The notes beneath the pieces were generated by a model that was not told the origin of the DNA, ran no database searches, and saw only the letters and a list, made by a program, of their open reading frames with translations. Shown in pieces: positions 44,223 through 54,004 of a stretch of 64,000 nucleotides of DNA. The DNA is from Chersky-840 sp963794615 (lineage in GTDB: Bacteria; Actinomycetota; Acidimicrobiia; Acidimicrobiales; UBA8190): the NCBI GenBank assembly GCA_963794615.1, contig CAWCEP010000005.1, positions 930,001 through 994,000 of the forward strand, written 5' to 3'. The position numbers and the translations under genes were made by a program. The first letter of the stretch is position 1. Each line of letters starts with the position of its first letter.

Positions 44223-45471
44223 TCAGGCTTCCTCCGGCCACAAATCCTCGGGCTCGCGCCCCCTGGTCTCGGGGAGGAGTCCGAACAGCGCCGTGGCCAG
44301 CACGACAGGGAGGAACGTCACCGCGGCCCCCACCGCGAAGCGGTTCCCGACCTCGGCGATGGCGCCGAAGGCGACGAGCCCGACGACGGCGCCGACGACG
44401 CTGGCGGCCACGTTCCAACCCGCCACCGACGCCCGAACCGATGTGGGGAACAACTCGTTGGCGAGCGCGCCGGCGGCGGGGGCGAACGTCGACGCGCAGA
44501 ACACGGCGAGCTCGTACCCCACGAGCAACGCCGTCTTCGACCCGCTGTAGGTGTAGATGCCGATGATCGCCATGGCGAACATGGCCAGCGCCCCGGTCGG
44601 GCGGCGGCCGAAACGGTCGGCGAGGAAACGCCCCAGCAGCAGGCCCGCCAGTCCGAACACCGATGCCACCACGACCATCGCCGCGGTGACGTCGCCCGAG
44701 ATCTTGAGCACGTTCTGGGCGTAGACGAAGATGAAGCTGTTGGCGGGGCCGGTCACGACGCCCACTGCGAACGCGATCGACACCACCGTGGCCAGGCGCC
44801 ACCGGTATCGGGGGGGGGATGGCACCGATGAAGAGGTGGGGACCGCCACCCTTGGCGCGTTCCGCCCTGAAACGCCCCGTCTCCTCGAGCCGGCGCCGGA
44901 TGACGAAGATGGCCATCAACGGGACGACCGACAGCGCGAACAGGCCCCGGAACCCGAGTGTCGATTTCCACAGGCCGTTGATCACCGCGGTGAGGCCGGT
45001 GCCGACGCCGTAACCCGCCGCCACGAGCGCGATCGCCTTGGCGCGATCCGAGAAGGCGGTCTCCTCGGCCGCACACACCTGCGCGACGGCGTTGGTGGCG
45101 CTCAGCAGCGGTCGTCCAAGGGCGAAGATGACCACGAACCACCAGTACCCGGGGCTCAACGCGGCCAGAACGGTGAAGGCGAGGCCCAGCGCGCACGAGA
45201 ACACCAGGACGGTCCGGCGACCGACGCGGTCCGCCAGCCCGGCCAGGGGCAACCCGCCCAGTGAGGCCAGTCGCAAGATGGCGAGGCCGACCCCGAGCTC
45301 GGTGAGGGACAGACCGGCCTGGTTGGCGATGGACGTTCCGTGCACGATGCGCCCGAAGTGCTTCGCCACGTCGCCGAGGGCGGCGACGGCCCCGAATTGT
45401 CCGAAGCCCGAGGCGAGGGCCATGAACGCCACGGCCACGACGGCCGGGTCGGTCCACGAGTGCAGTCCCAA
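44223..45471 (-). CDS. MFS transporter, frameshifted at a G9 run
   Basis: The N-terminal half (about 218 residues, from a TTG at 45471: LHSWTDPAVVAVAFMALASG, GLADRVGRRTVLVFS) and the C-terminal half (YRWRLATVVSIAFAVGVVTG through LLPETRGREPEDLW, stop at 44223) are in different frames. They join at a run of nine G at 44810-44818. Together they make a 12-TM MFS protein of about 415 residues. The break may be a homopolymer sequencing error, a real mutation or phase variation. The TTG is chosen because homologous sequence begins just before WTDP. Substrate unknown. Confidence 0.75.
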
Positions 45472-45652
45472 TTCACCATCGGATCGATGTGGTGTGGCGA
45501 TCCGGTCCGTTCTACACGCCAGGGCGGGTCTCGACGTGGACGCGCCGCCACGACACCACTCAGCCGGGCTCGGCCCGAGGCTGCGCCCACCGGAGCCTTC
45601 GCGCACCTCGTAGGCTGCGCCCGCTGCCCCGGCATGCAGCTGCCCCCGTGAG

Positions 45653-48600
45653 GTGCCGGAGCCCTCTTCGCTCGTGACCGAAACCCGCCCCACCACGAAC
45701 ATCCGCCCGCCCCGACCGGGGCGTCGAACCGTCACCTCGTGGGCGGCGCACCTGGTCCTGGCGGGGGTGGCCTACGTCCCGCTGCTGCTCACCGCCCCGG
45801 GCCGGGTGGGGGCGGACACCAAGGCCTACCTCTATCTCGATCCGGTCCGTTGGCTGTCGGTCTCGGCGTCGATGTGGGACCCCGACCTCGCCATGGGATC
45901 GGTCACCCACGAGTACATCGGCTACCTGCTGCCCATGGGCCCGTACTACGCCCTCATGCACGTGCTCGGCGTGCCCACGTGGGTGGCCCAGAGGCTGTGG
46001 ACAGGGAGCCTCCTCTTCCTCGCCGGAGCCGGCGTGCTCTACCTGCTGCGCTCGTTGTCGACGGCCAGCGAGGGACCGGGCCGAGGCTCGTTCGACATGG
46101 CCACCTTGGGGGGCCTGGGGGCGATGGTGGGTGCGCTCGCCTACATGTTGTCGCCCTACGTCGTCCAGTACGAGGCGCGCGAGTCGGTCCTCCTGCTGCC
46201 CTGGGTCGGCCTGCCGTGGATGCTCGGGATCGTCGCCCGGGGGCTGCGAGCGGGAGGGTGGCGCTACCCGGCTCTCTTCGCCCTCGTCGCGGCCCTGGTC
46301 GGCAGCACCAACGCCGCCTCGTTGATCTTCGTCGGCGTGGGTCCCGTGCTGTGGGTGGTGTGGGAGCTCGTGACGGGCCGGGTCCGGTGGGGGCGCGCCC
46401 TGTCGACGGTGCTCAAGGTCGGCCTCCTCAGCGTGGCGGCGTGCGCGTGGTGGATCGTGGGGCTCGGCGTGGAGGGGGCCTACCTCGGCAATATCCTGCG
46501 CGACACCGAGTCGATCCCCACCGTGGCCCGCACGAGCCTGGCGTCGGAGACCTTGCGCGGGCTGGGCTACTGGTTCTTCTACGGCGTGGACAAGCTGGGC
46601 CTGTACCTGCCGACGGCGGGCCCGTACATGACGTCGCTGTGGCTGTTGGCGGTGAGCTTCGCCGTCCCCGCCGTCGCATTCCTGGCCGCGTTCGTGGTGC
46701 GATGGCGCGAGCGTGCCTATTTCGTTGCGCTCATTCTGGTGGGCACGATCCTCGCCGTTGGCGTGCATCCCCTCTCGGACCCGTCGCCGCTGGGACGTGT
46801 CATCAAGGCGAGCTCGTCGGACTCGACGGCGGGGCTGGCGCTGCGCAGCACCAACCGCGCCACGCCGCTGGTCGTCCTGGGCATCGCCGTGCTCCTCGGT
46901 GCCGGCGTGGCCGCCTTGGCACGACGCTGGAAGGTGGCGGGCGCGATCTCGGCCGTGGCCGTGATGGGGCTCCTCGCCGCCGACATGCCCGCCCTGTGGA
47001 CGGGCCAATTCGTCACGACCAGCTGGTCGCGCCCGGAACAGGTGCCCTCGTACTGGACCGATGCGGCGAAGTTCCTCGACGACCAACCCGGTGCGGCGAA
47101 GACGCGGGTGCTCACCGAACCCGGCATCGATTTCGCCGCCTACCGGTGGGGATCGACCCTCGATCCGGTGCTGCCCGGGATCATGACGCGTCCCGAGGTC
47201 GATCGGGGCCTCGTGCCCTACGGATCGACGGGAGCGTCGAACCTGCTCACCGCCCTCGACGAGCAGGTGCAGGCGGGCACCGTCGATGCGAGCGCCCTGG
47301 CGCCCATGGCCCGCCTCATGAGCGCCGGTGATCTGGTCGTGCAGTCGGACCTGGCCTACGAGCACTACGACACCCCCCGTCCCCGGGCCCTGTGGCAGAC
47401 GCTCACCCCGACCCCGCCGGGTCTCGGCGCCCCCGTCGCGTTCGGCAACCCGGCGGTGACCGCCGCCCCGCCGGTCAAGTACCCGTTGATCGACGAGACC
47501 GAGCTCGGCCTTCCCCACGGCGCGCCCTACCCGCCGCCGGTGGCGGTGTTCCCCGTTCCCGGCGCCCGTACCATCCTGCGCGCCGAGAGCGCGTCCCACC
47601 CGTTGCTGGTGGACGGGGACGGGAGCGGGCTCGTGGCCGCGGCCGGTGCCGGCCTCCTCGACGCGCCCGCCACGGTCTTGTACTCGCCGTCATTTGCCAC
47701 CAACCCGGCCGGCTTGCAACGCGCCCTGCGCGACGGCGCCGATCTGGTCGTGACCGACAGCAACCGCAAGCGCGCCGAGCAGGTCGGCACGGTGCGGGAC
47801 AACTTCGGGTACACCGAGACGGTCGGCGAGAAAACCCCGGTGCCCGACGACCGCGACGTACGGACCTCGCCCTTCCCGTCCGGGGCCGGCACGGCCAGCC
47901 AGACCGTGGCCCTGGAGGAGGGCGTCAAGAGCGTCGAGGCCAGTGGCTACGGCAATCCGATCACCTATACGCCCGAGAACCGGCCCGACCAGGCCATGGA
48001 CGGCAACGTGCGGACGGCGTGGACCGTGGACGCCTTCGACAACCCCCTCGGTCAATACCTGCGCATCACCTTGGCGCATCCGGTCTCGACCGACCAGGTC
48101 GATCTCGTCCAGCCCCTGTACGGGCCGCGCAACCGATGGATCACCCGTGTCACCCTGCGCTTCGACGGCGGTCGTGCAGTCACCGAGAAGCTCGGCGCCA
48201 AGTCGCGGACGGCGGCCGGGCAGACCGTCACCTTCCCGTCCCGGTCGTTCACGACCGTGCAGATCACGATCGACGCCACCAACACCGGGAGGCGCGCCTC
48301 CTACGGCGGCCAGTCAGGGGTCGGCTTCGCCGAGGTGCGCATCGCCGGCCAGCAGGTCCACGAGGTCATCCGGATGCCCGAGGACCTCCTCACCGCGGCG
48401 GGGCCGTCCTCGGCATCACACCGCCTCACGTTGCTCATGACGAGAGACCGCGCCGCCCCGGTGCCGCCCCGCACCGATCCCGAGGTCGACATCGACCGCT
48501 CCTTCACGCTTCCGACGGCGCGCACGTTCTCCGTGAGCGGCGCCGCCGAGCTCTCACCCCTGATCCCCGACGACGTGATCGACAAATTGCTCGGCACGAC

Positions 48601-50338
48601 GGTCCCGGGCGTCGCCGCCGCCTACTCCTCGGGACGATTGCCCGGCGACGTCCAGGACCGCGCCTCGTCGACGCTCGACGGCAGCCTCGCCACGGTGTGG
48701 AGCCCGGGCCTGGGCCCGCAGGTGGGCAATTGGCTCGAGTACGACCTCGCCAAGCCGATCACTTTCGACCATCTCTCGATGGCCGTCGTCACCGACGGAA
48801 AGCATTCGGTGCCCACCTCCGTCACGATCAGCGCCGGCGGCACGACCCGCACGGTCGGCCTCCCGGCGCTGGCCGATGCCACGACGCCGTGGACGACGCA
48901 GACCGTCAACGTGGCCTTCCCGGCCCTCACGGGATCGCACGTGCGGATCACCTTCGAGACCATTCGTCCCGTCACCGATCTCGACCAATTCTCGAACAAG
49001 CCCATCAGCCTGCCCCTCGGGATCGCCGAGGTGACCATCCCCGGCGTGGCGGGCTCGCGGCCGTCCCCGGCCTCGCTGCCCGGGAGGTGTCGCAGCGACC
49101 TGCTCACCGTGGACGGGAAGCAAGTCCCGGTGAGCATCACGGGGACGACCCAGCAGGCGGCGTCGCTCGGCCTCCTCCAGGTGCACGGGTGCGGGAGTGC
49201 CGCCGCCGGGATCACGCTCGGCGCCGGGTCCCACGAACTGCAGACCCAGCCCGGCGTCACGCCCGGCGTGGACGTCGACATCGACAGCCTGGTCCTGGAC
49301 TCCGCCGCGGGGGGTGGGCCCCTCGCCCCCGCGCCGTCGGGGCGGGTCGAGCCCACGGACTCCGGCCCGGCGCCGACGGTGTCGGTGGTCCACTCTTCGT
49401 CGACGTCCGCCCGGGTGGTCGTGCACGATCCCACCGCTCCGTTTTGGATGGTGCTCGGCGAGAGCACCAATGTGGGCTGGCACGCCGTGGTGGGCGGCAA
49501 AGATCTCGGGACGTCACAGCTGATCGACGGTTATGCCAACGGTTGGCTCGTGACCCCGCCGAGCCCGGGCCACGACATGGTGATCACGTTGACGTGGACC
49601 CCCCAGCGATTCGTCGACGAGGCCATCGTGGTCACCGGCGCCACCCTGGCGCTCTGTCTCGTCCTGGCGTGCTGGCCGCGCCGGCTGCGTCGTCGTCGTC
49701 AGCCACCCCTCCCGCCTGTGTCCGTGCCGGCCGGCCCCCCGGCCGGGCGTCCCGCCGTCCGGAGGGAGCCGGCGCGGTCCGCTCCCTCGTCGCCGGTCAC
49801 GTCGACCCCTGATGCCTCTGCATCTGTTTCACCGGCGGCGTCATCCCCGGTCGACTCGGCGGTGGGCGGGGACGGGCCGGTGCTCGGCTCCCCCCTGCGC
49901 TCGACGGGCGCCCGACCGCGCTGGTGGGGGGCGCTGGTGGTCTCCGTGCTGGTCGGGGGGGTTGCGTCGGCCGTGGTGGCGCCCGCCGCGGGTATCCCCG
50001 TCGGCGTGGCCACCTTCGTGGGCCTGGCGTCCTCGTACGGGCGCATCCTTCTGGCGGTGGGATCGGTGGGTCTGCTCGTGGCGGTGGACGAGATGGTCAC
50101 CGCCGGCCAGAGCAAGTTCCGCTACCTGGCCGAGTTCGGTTGGCCGACCCACTTCGAGACGGCGAGCACATTGGCCTGGCTGGCCGTGTGCGCGCTCGCC
50201 GCCGACGCGGTGGTGCAGGAGGTGCGACAGCGGCGGGCCCGTCGTGACGACGCACCGCACGACGCGCGCCATACGCCCGTCGAACATCGACGACGACGTT
50301 GGACCCGCACGCGCGCGAAACACTCCCGGCGTATCTGA
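45653..50338 (+). CDS. AftD-like alpha-(1->3)-arabinofuranosyltransferase (DUF3367)
   Basis: A 1561-residue GT-C protein. After a hydrophobic segment the first outside loop has the acidic motif GADTKAYLYLDPVRW; about 11 TM segments follow to about residue 450. The large extracytoplasmic part holds two discoidin/carbohydrate-binding-like modules, the first at about 760-880 (ENRPDQAMDGNVRTAW, YLRITLAHPV) and the second at about 985-1130 (DRASSTLDGSLATVWSPG). TM segments return at about 1325 and in the last 150 residues. In mycobacteria AftD adds arabinofuranose from decaprenyl-phosphoarabinose to arabinan; here the acceptor is unknown. GTG at 45653, or GTG at 45674 with GGAG upstream. Confidence 0.88.
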   Translation: MPEPSSLVTETRPTTNIRPPRPGRRTVTSWAAHLVLAGVAYVPLLLTAPGRVGADTKAYLYLDPVRWLSVSASMWDPDLAMGSVTHEYIGYLLPMGPYYALMHVLGVPTWVAQRLWTGSLLFLAGAGVLYLLRSLSTASEGPGRGSFDMATLGGLGAMVGALAYMLSPYVVQYEARESVLLLPWVGLPWMLGIVARGLRAGGWRYPALFALVAALVGSTNAASLIFVGVGPVLWVVWELVTGRVRWGRALSTVLKVGLLSVAACAWWIVGLGVEGAYLGNILRDTESIPTVARTSLASETLRGLGYWFFYGVDKLGLYLPTAGPYMTSLWLLAVSFAVPAVAFLAAFVVRWRERAYFVALILVGTILAVGVHPLSDPSPLGRVIKASSSDSTAGLALRSTNRATPLVVLGIAVLLGAGVAALARRWKVAGAISAVAVMGLLAADMPALWTGQFVTTSWSRPEQVPSYWTDAAKFLDDQPGAAKTRVLTEPGIDFAAYRWGSTLDPVLPGIMTRPEVDRGLVPYGSTGASNLLTALDEQVQAGTVDASALAPMARLMSAGDLVVQSDLAYEHYDTPRPRALWQTLTPTPPGLGAPVAFGNPAVTAAPPVKYPLIDETELGLPHGAPYPPPVAVFPVPGARTILRAESASHPLLVDGDGSGLVAAAGAGLLDAPATVLYSPSFATNPAGLQRALRDGADLVVTDSNRKRAEQVGTVRDNFGYTETVGEKTPVPDDRDVRTSPFPSGAGTASQTVALEEGVKSVEASGYGNPITYTPENRPDQAMDGNVRTAWTVDAFDNPLGQYLRITLAHPVSTDQVDLVQPLYGPRNRWITRVTLRFDGGRAVTEKLGAKSRTAAGQTVTFPSRSFTTVQITIDATNTGRRASYGGQSGVGFAEVRIAGQQVHEVIRMPEDLLTAAGPSSASHRLTLLMTRDRAAPVPPRTDPEVDIDRSFTLPTARTFSVSGAAELSPLIPDDVIDKLLGTTVPGVAAAYSSGRLPGDVQDRASSTLDGSLATVWSPGLGPQVGNWLEYDLAKPITFDHLSMAVVTDGKHSVPTSVTISAGGTTRTVGLPALADATTPWTTQTVNVAFPALTGSHVRITFETIRPVTDLDQFSNKPISLPLGIAEVTIPGVAGSRPSPASLPGRCRSDLLTVDGKQVPVSITGTTQQAASLGLLQVHGCGSAAAGITLGAGSHELQTQPGVTPGVDVDIDSLVLDSAAGGGPLAPAPSGRVEPTDSGPAPTVSVVHSSSTSARVVVHDPTAPFWMVLGESTNVGWHAVVGGKDLGTSQLIDGYANGWLVTPPSPGHDMVITLTWTPQRFVDEAIVVTGATLALCLVLACWPRRLRRRRQPPLPPVSVPAGPPAGRPAVRREPARSAPSSPVTSTPDASASVSPAASSPVDSAVGGDGPVLGSPLRSTGARPRWWGALVVSVLVGGVASAVVAPAAGIPVGVATFVGLASSYGRILLAVGSVGLLVAVDEMVTAGQSKFRYLAEFGWPTHFETASTLAWLAVCALAADAVVQEVRQRRARRDDAPHDARHTPVEHRRRRWTRTRAKHSRRI

Positions 50339-50359
50339 CTCGGCGCGAAGACAGCGTGC

Positions 50360-50365
50360 TACGGT
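50360..50365 (+). promoter_or_regulatory. Candidate leaderless -10 box for the second acyltransferase
   Basis: TACGGT lies 7 bases before a TTG (50373) and 10 bases before the ATG at 50376. Confidence 0.4.
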
Positions 50366-50375
50366 CGACCGGTTG

Positions 50376-51638
50376 ATGGTCGATGTCGCGCCCCGTCCCG
50401 CGCCCGAGGCTCTCGACGACGGACAGGGCGATGTGCCCCGGCGCACGACGCGACGTCATCGTCGCAACCGGCACCAAGCGGCCGAGCAGCCCCGGCACTT
50501 CCCGTGCTTCGACGGCTTGCGTGCCATCGCCGCGGTGCTCGTGGTGCTCGTGCACACGTCGTTCGGTTCGGGTTTCACGTCCCGCTCGTCAGCCGGCATC
50601 TACACGGCCCGGTTCGAGATCGGTGTGGCGGTGTTCTTCTTGATCTCAGGCTTTCTCCTCTACCGGCCTTTCGCGGCCTCACACATCGCCGGATCCATCT
50701 CGCCGTCGGTCGGCAAGTTCTGGATGCGTCGTTTTCTGCGGATCATGCCCGCCTACTGGCTGGCGTTCGTCGTGACGACCTACGTCATGCATGCCAACCT
50801 CAAGGTGGTCCCGGGGTGGCATTCGTTGTTGATCTACCTCGGACTGCTCCAGGTCTACTTCCCCTCCCACGCCCTGACGGGCATCACGCAGGCGTGGTCG
50901 TTGTGCACGGAGGTCTCCTTCTATCTCTTCCTGCCTCTCTACGCGGCGCTGATGGTGCTGCGGCGCGGTTCCGACCGTCACCAACTGCGCCGCGAGCTGC
51001 TCGGGGTGGCAGGGCTCTTCGTGGCGGGCCTCGGGTTTCGGTTCGGGCTCCTCCACGTGCACACCCCCCTCGCCTACGTCATGCTCGACTGGCTCCCGTC
51101 GTGCCTCGACCTGTTCGCCCTCGGCATGCTGCTGGCGGTGTTGAGCAGTTGGGTGGTCCATCGCCAAGTGCAGCCCCGCTGGCTGTGGAGCCCGATCCTG
51201 CCCGGCGCGAGCTGGCTGGTCGCCCTGGGGCTGCTGTGGGCGGTGGCGCACGTCGGCGTGTCCCGGCTGCCGCTGCAACACACGGCGCCAGGACACGGTC
51301 TGCTCCAAGAGTTCCTGTACGGGCTGTTCGCCTTCTTCCTCCTGCTTCCCGCCGTCTTCGGGCCCAAGCGCGGTGGGATCATCCGCAAGGCGCTGCAATT
51401 CAAGCCCGTGGTTGGCCTCGGAGTCGTGTCGTACGGCGTGTACCTGTGGCACCAGGCGTGGCTGAACCTCTTCATCCGGTGGACCGGCGAGTTGTTCCGG
51501 GTGTCGTTCCCCGAGACCTTCGGCGTGGTCCTAGCTCTGGCGGTGGCGTCGGCCACGGCCAGCTACCTTCTCGTCGAGCGGCCCATCCTGCGGTTGAAGG
51601 CCCGTCTGGGGTGGTGGGGCGGCCGGCGTGGTCCCTAG
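50376..51638 (+). CDS. Acyltransferase_3 family membrane O-acyltransferase
   Basis: A 420-residue membrane protein. Acyltransferase_3 signatures are FPCFDGLRAIAAVLVVLVHT (catalytic His), FEIGVAVFFLISGFLLYRPF, WMRRFLRIMPAYWLAF, TQAWSLCTEVSFYLFLP and SYGVYLWHQAW; about ten TM segments and no SGNH domain. It probably acylates a surface glycan made by the surrounding genes. The preceding TTG at 50373 could be the true start. The stop TAG overlaps the TAG of the convergent GT39-type gene in a CTAG palindrome. Confidence 0.9.
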   Translation: MVDVAPRPAPEALDDGQGDVPRRTTRRHRRNRHQAAEQPRHFPCFDGLRAIAAVLVVLVHTSFGSGFTSRSSAGIYTARFEIGVAVFFLISGFLLYRPFAASHIAGSISPSVGKFWMRRFLRIMPAYWLAFVVTTYVMHANLKVVPGWHSLLIYLGLLQVYFPSHALTGITQAWSLCTEVSFYLFLPLYAALMVLRRGSDRHQLRRELLGVAGLFVAGLGFRFGLLHVHTPLAYVMLDWLPSCLDLFALGMLLAVLSSWVVHRQVQPRWLWSPILPGASWLVALGLLWAVAHVGVSRLPLQHTAPGHGLLQEFLYGLFAFFLLLPAVFGPKRGGIIRKALQFKPVVGLGVVSYGVYLWHQAWLNLFIRWTGELFRVSFPETFGVVLALAVASATASYLLVERPILRLKARLGWWGGRRGP

Positions 51639-53035
51639 CGCGACGGCACCGGCACCGGTCCGGTCGGATCGGCCTGTGGGGTCGGCTCGGCCCGGGGAAC
51701 ACCGCGCACCACGTCGGCGGGTGGCCCGGACGACCGGGCGCCGTCCCACAGCCGATCGAGGGCGACCGCGGACAGGAGCACCAGCGACACTTCGAAGGTG
51801 GTCCGGTACCGGGTCTGGCCGAAGCTGAGGAGGACGGTGGCCACGACGTCGAGGCCCAGTGCCGACAACGGGAACACCGGGACGCGCCGCCGCCGCAACA
51901 CCACGATGCCACCGGCCCCGAGCACCACGAAGGCGTAGTACATCCCGAGCCCGACGAGCGCCCAGTGATACGGGCGCGTCTCCACGTAGGAATCGAGCTC
52001 GATCTGCTGGAGCGGGTGGAAGACCCCGAAGGCGCGCCCCAGTCGGGCCAGTTCCACGGGACCGAAGCGGTGCAGGTGGGCTCGGATGTAATGCAACGCG
52101 TAGGCCTGCGCCTGAGCCGATTGCACCGACTCCTCGGCGTGATGATCGATGGGGGCCCGCAACGAGCACTGCAGCGACCAATACCCCTCGAAGGTGCCCG
52201 ACCATGTCTCGTCGCAGTTGGCCGACGCCAGCGTGATGCCGAGCCCGGAGCTGACCAGTGTCGGCTTTTCGAACCGGCTCATGTTGTAGCCCACCCAGGG
52301 AGCCACGACGGTGAGGGCGGCCAGGGTGCCGAGCAACGCCAGGGTCAGGCGCGAGCGCCACGGGACACGAGCCAGGAGGCCGAGGGGGATCACGATGAGC
52401 AGGATCAGCAACGCCAACTCGTCTCGTCCCAGGATGGCCACGCCCGTCACGGCCCCGAGGACGAGCATGCGGCGAATTCCGGGTTGCCTCCAGAATCGGT
52501 ACGCGCCCAGGAGGATGAGCGCGACGAGCAGCGGGGACAGCGATTCGGAGAGGGCGAGCTCGTCGCTCATCCAGATGTTGGGGTACACCGCGATCAGGAA
52601 TGCGGCGATCAGCCCCGCGCGGCGCCCCGCCATCTGGCGACCGGTCACACCGCACACGGAGATGGCGGCGGCACCGATGATGCAGCACCAGACCCGGTGG
52701 GCGAAGAACGACTTCAACCCGACCACCGAGGTCATGGCCAGCACGAACACGAACAGCGGGGGCCAATCGGCGGTCTGGATGTACTGGTGGGGATGGAGGG
52801 TGTAGGCCCACGGGTTGATGAAGCCGTACCCCTCCACCAACAGGTTGGCGGCGTTGTGGAAGTAGTAGGCGTCGCCCCCCGGTCGCCGACCGGGACGCCC
52901 GAGGACGGTGCCGAGCCGTATCCCGAAGCCCCCCAGCGTGATGACGCCCAGCCACACCCACCACCGACGGGTGCGACGTCGTTCGGACTCCGCCGCGGCG
53001 CGCCCTCGGCCTTCTGCGGCGGGCGCGGTCGGCAT
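51635..53035 (-). CDS. GT39/ArnT-like membrane glycosyltransferase
   Basis: A 466-residue membrane protein with about 10 TM segments. The first outside loop has an acidic site (RPGGDAYYFHNAANLLVEGY), and INPWAYTLHPHQYIQTADWPPLF follows, the layout of GT-C family 39 mannosyl/arabinosyl transferases using polyprenyl-phosphate sugars. Donor and acceptor cannot be told. Start is the ATG at 53035, 47 bases after the methyltransferase stop; the two probably form an operon. Confidence 0.82.
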   Translation of the reverse strand: MPTAPAAEGRGRAAAESERRRTRRWWVWLGVITLGGFGIRLGTVLGRPGRRPGGDAYYFHNAANLLVEGYGFINPWAYTLHPHQYIQTADWPPLFVFVLAMTSVVGLKSFFAHRVWCCIIGAAAISVCGVTGRQMAGRRAGLIAAFLIAVYPNIWMSDELALSESLSPLLVALILLGAYRFWRQPGIRRMLVLGAVTGVAILGRDELALLILLIVIPLGLLARVPWRSRLTLALLGTLAALTVVAPWVGYNMSRFEKPTLVSSGLGITLASANCDETWSGTFEGYWSLQCSLRAPIDHHAEESVQSAQAQAYALHYIRAHLHRFGPVELARLGRAFGVFHPLQQIELDSYVETRPYHWALVGLGMYYAFVVLGAGGIVVLRRRRVPVFPLSALGLDVVATVLLSFGQTRYRTTFEVSLVLLSAVALDRLWDGARSSGPPADVVRGVPRAEPTPQADPTGPVPVPSR

Positions 53036-53082
53036 CGTCGTCAGCCCGACACCGCCGTCGTGCCCGTCGTCGTCCCCCGGGA

Positions 53083-53958
53083 TCACCGATCCGTGCCCCG
53101 CCGGCGGAGCACCAGCAGAAGGTTCCAGGTGACGACCTCGCGCACCACCGGGACCGAGACCACCCAGCGCATCCAGTCCGGGTAGTAGCGCGGCAGGGCG
53201 TCCACCACGTCCACGCCGGGATGGGCGCGAGCCAGTCGCAGGGTCGGGCCCACGTGGCATGCGAACAGTGAGGAGCCGAACAGGTTTCCGGGTGGCTGTC
53301 CGTGGTTCCGCTCGTAGCGCAGGGCGGCGCGCTTTCCGCCGAGGTAGTGCCACGGAGCCGTTTCGTGCCCCCCCCACGGGGAGTACCAGGCCGTGAACGA
53401 AAGGTAGATGGTGCCACCGGGGCGTGTCACCCGGATCATCTCGTCGAGAATCGTCCGTGGCTCGGGGATGTGCTCGAGCACGTTGGACGAGAACACGACA
53501 TCGGCCCCGGCGTCGGAGAGCGGGAGGCGATTTCCGTCACCGGCGATCGTCCGCCCCGGGGCCAGGCGCCCGGGCCGGACGGCGCGACGGTGCCGCAACC
53601 GGCGGACGCATTCGGAGACGGCCGCAGTCCCCACCGCGTCCCCGGCGTTCTCGTCGTGCTCGGGGTCGTCAAGGCCAAGGGCACCGGCCTCGGGCTCCAC
53701 CAGGACACAACGGGCTCCGGCCGCGGTGAAGGCCTCGGTGAAATATCCCCCGCCTCCGCCCACATCCACGACGAGCCGTCCGTCGACCGCCGCGTAGCGG
53801 CGCAATTGGTCCACGGAGTCGGCGGCCTGGATCCGGTAGAAGTGGTCGGGGTCGGTCTGCTCGAAGCGAAAGGCTCGGAACAGCGCGACGGAGCGGCGCA
53901 ATCCCCTGGGGCCCGGTGTGATGTCGGACGGGCCCATCGGGCCGGGCGGGGCGATCAT
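53083..53958 (-). CDS. SAM-dependent methyltransferase (type 11)
   Basis: A 291-residue class I methyltransferase. SAM motif I is VVDVGGGGGYFTEAF (about 62-76). Motifs around ADVVFSSNVLEHIPEPR and IRVTRPGGTIYLSF match Methyltransf_11. An insert of about 40 residues rich in Asp, Glu and Arg separates motif I and the post-I region. It may methylate a sugar or lipid intermediate of the envelope pathway. TACCAT eight bases before the ATG supports the start. Confidence 0.87.
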   Translation of the reverse strand: MIAPPGPMGPSDITPGPRGLRRSVALFRAFRFEQTDPDHFYRIQAADSVDQLRRYAAVDGRLVVDVGGGGGYFTEAFTAAGARCVLVEPEAGALGLDDPEHDENAGDAVGTAAVSECVRRLRHRRAVRPGRLAPGRTIAGDGNRLPLSDAGADVVFSSNVLEHIPEPRTILDEMIRVTRPGGTIYLSFTAWYSPWGGHETAPWHYLGGKRAALRYERNHGQPPGNLFGSSLFACHVGPTLRLARAHPGVDVVDALPRYYPDWMRWVVSVPVVREVVTWNLLLVLRRRGTDR

Positions 53959-53966
53959 GTCGGCAC

Positions 53967-53972
53967 ATGGTA
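53967..53972 (-). promoter_or_regulatory. Candidate leaderless -10 box for the methyltransferase-GT39 pair
   Basis: TACCAT on the minus strand lies 8 bases before the ATG at 53958. Confidence 0.45.
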
Positions 53973-54004
53973 ACGGTCGTGCCGTGCGCCGCCGTGCACG
54001 GGCG

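Noticed and set aside
50504..53185. An 893-codon plus-strand frame
   Set aside because: It crosses the acyltransferase in the wrong frame and then runs antisense to the GT39-type gene, with no coherent domain.
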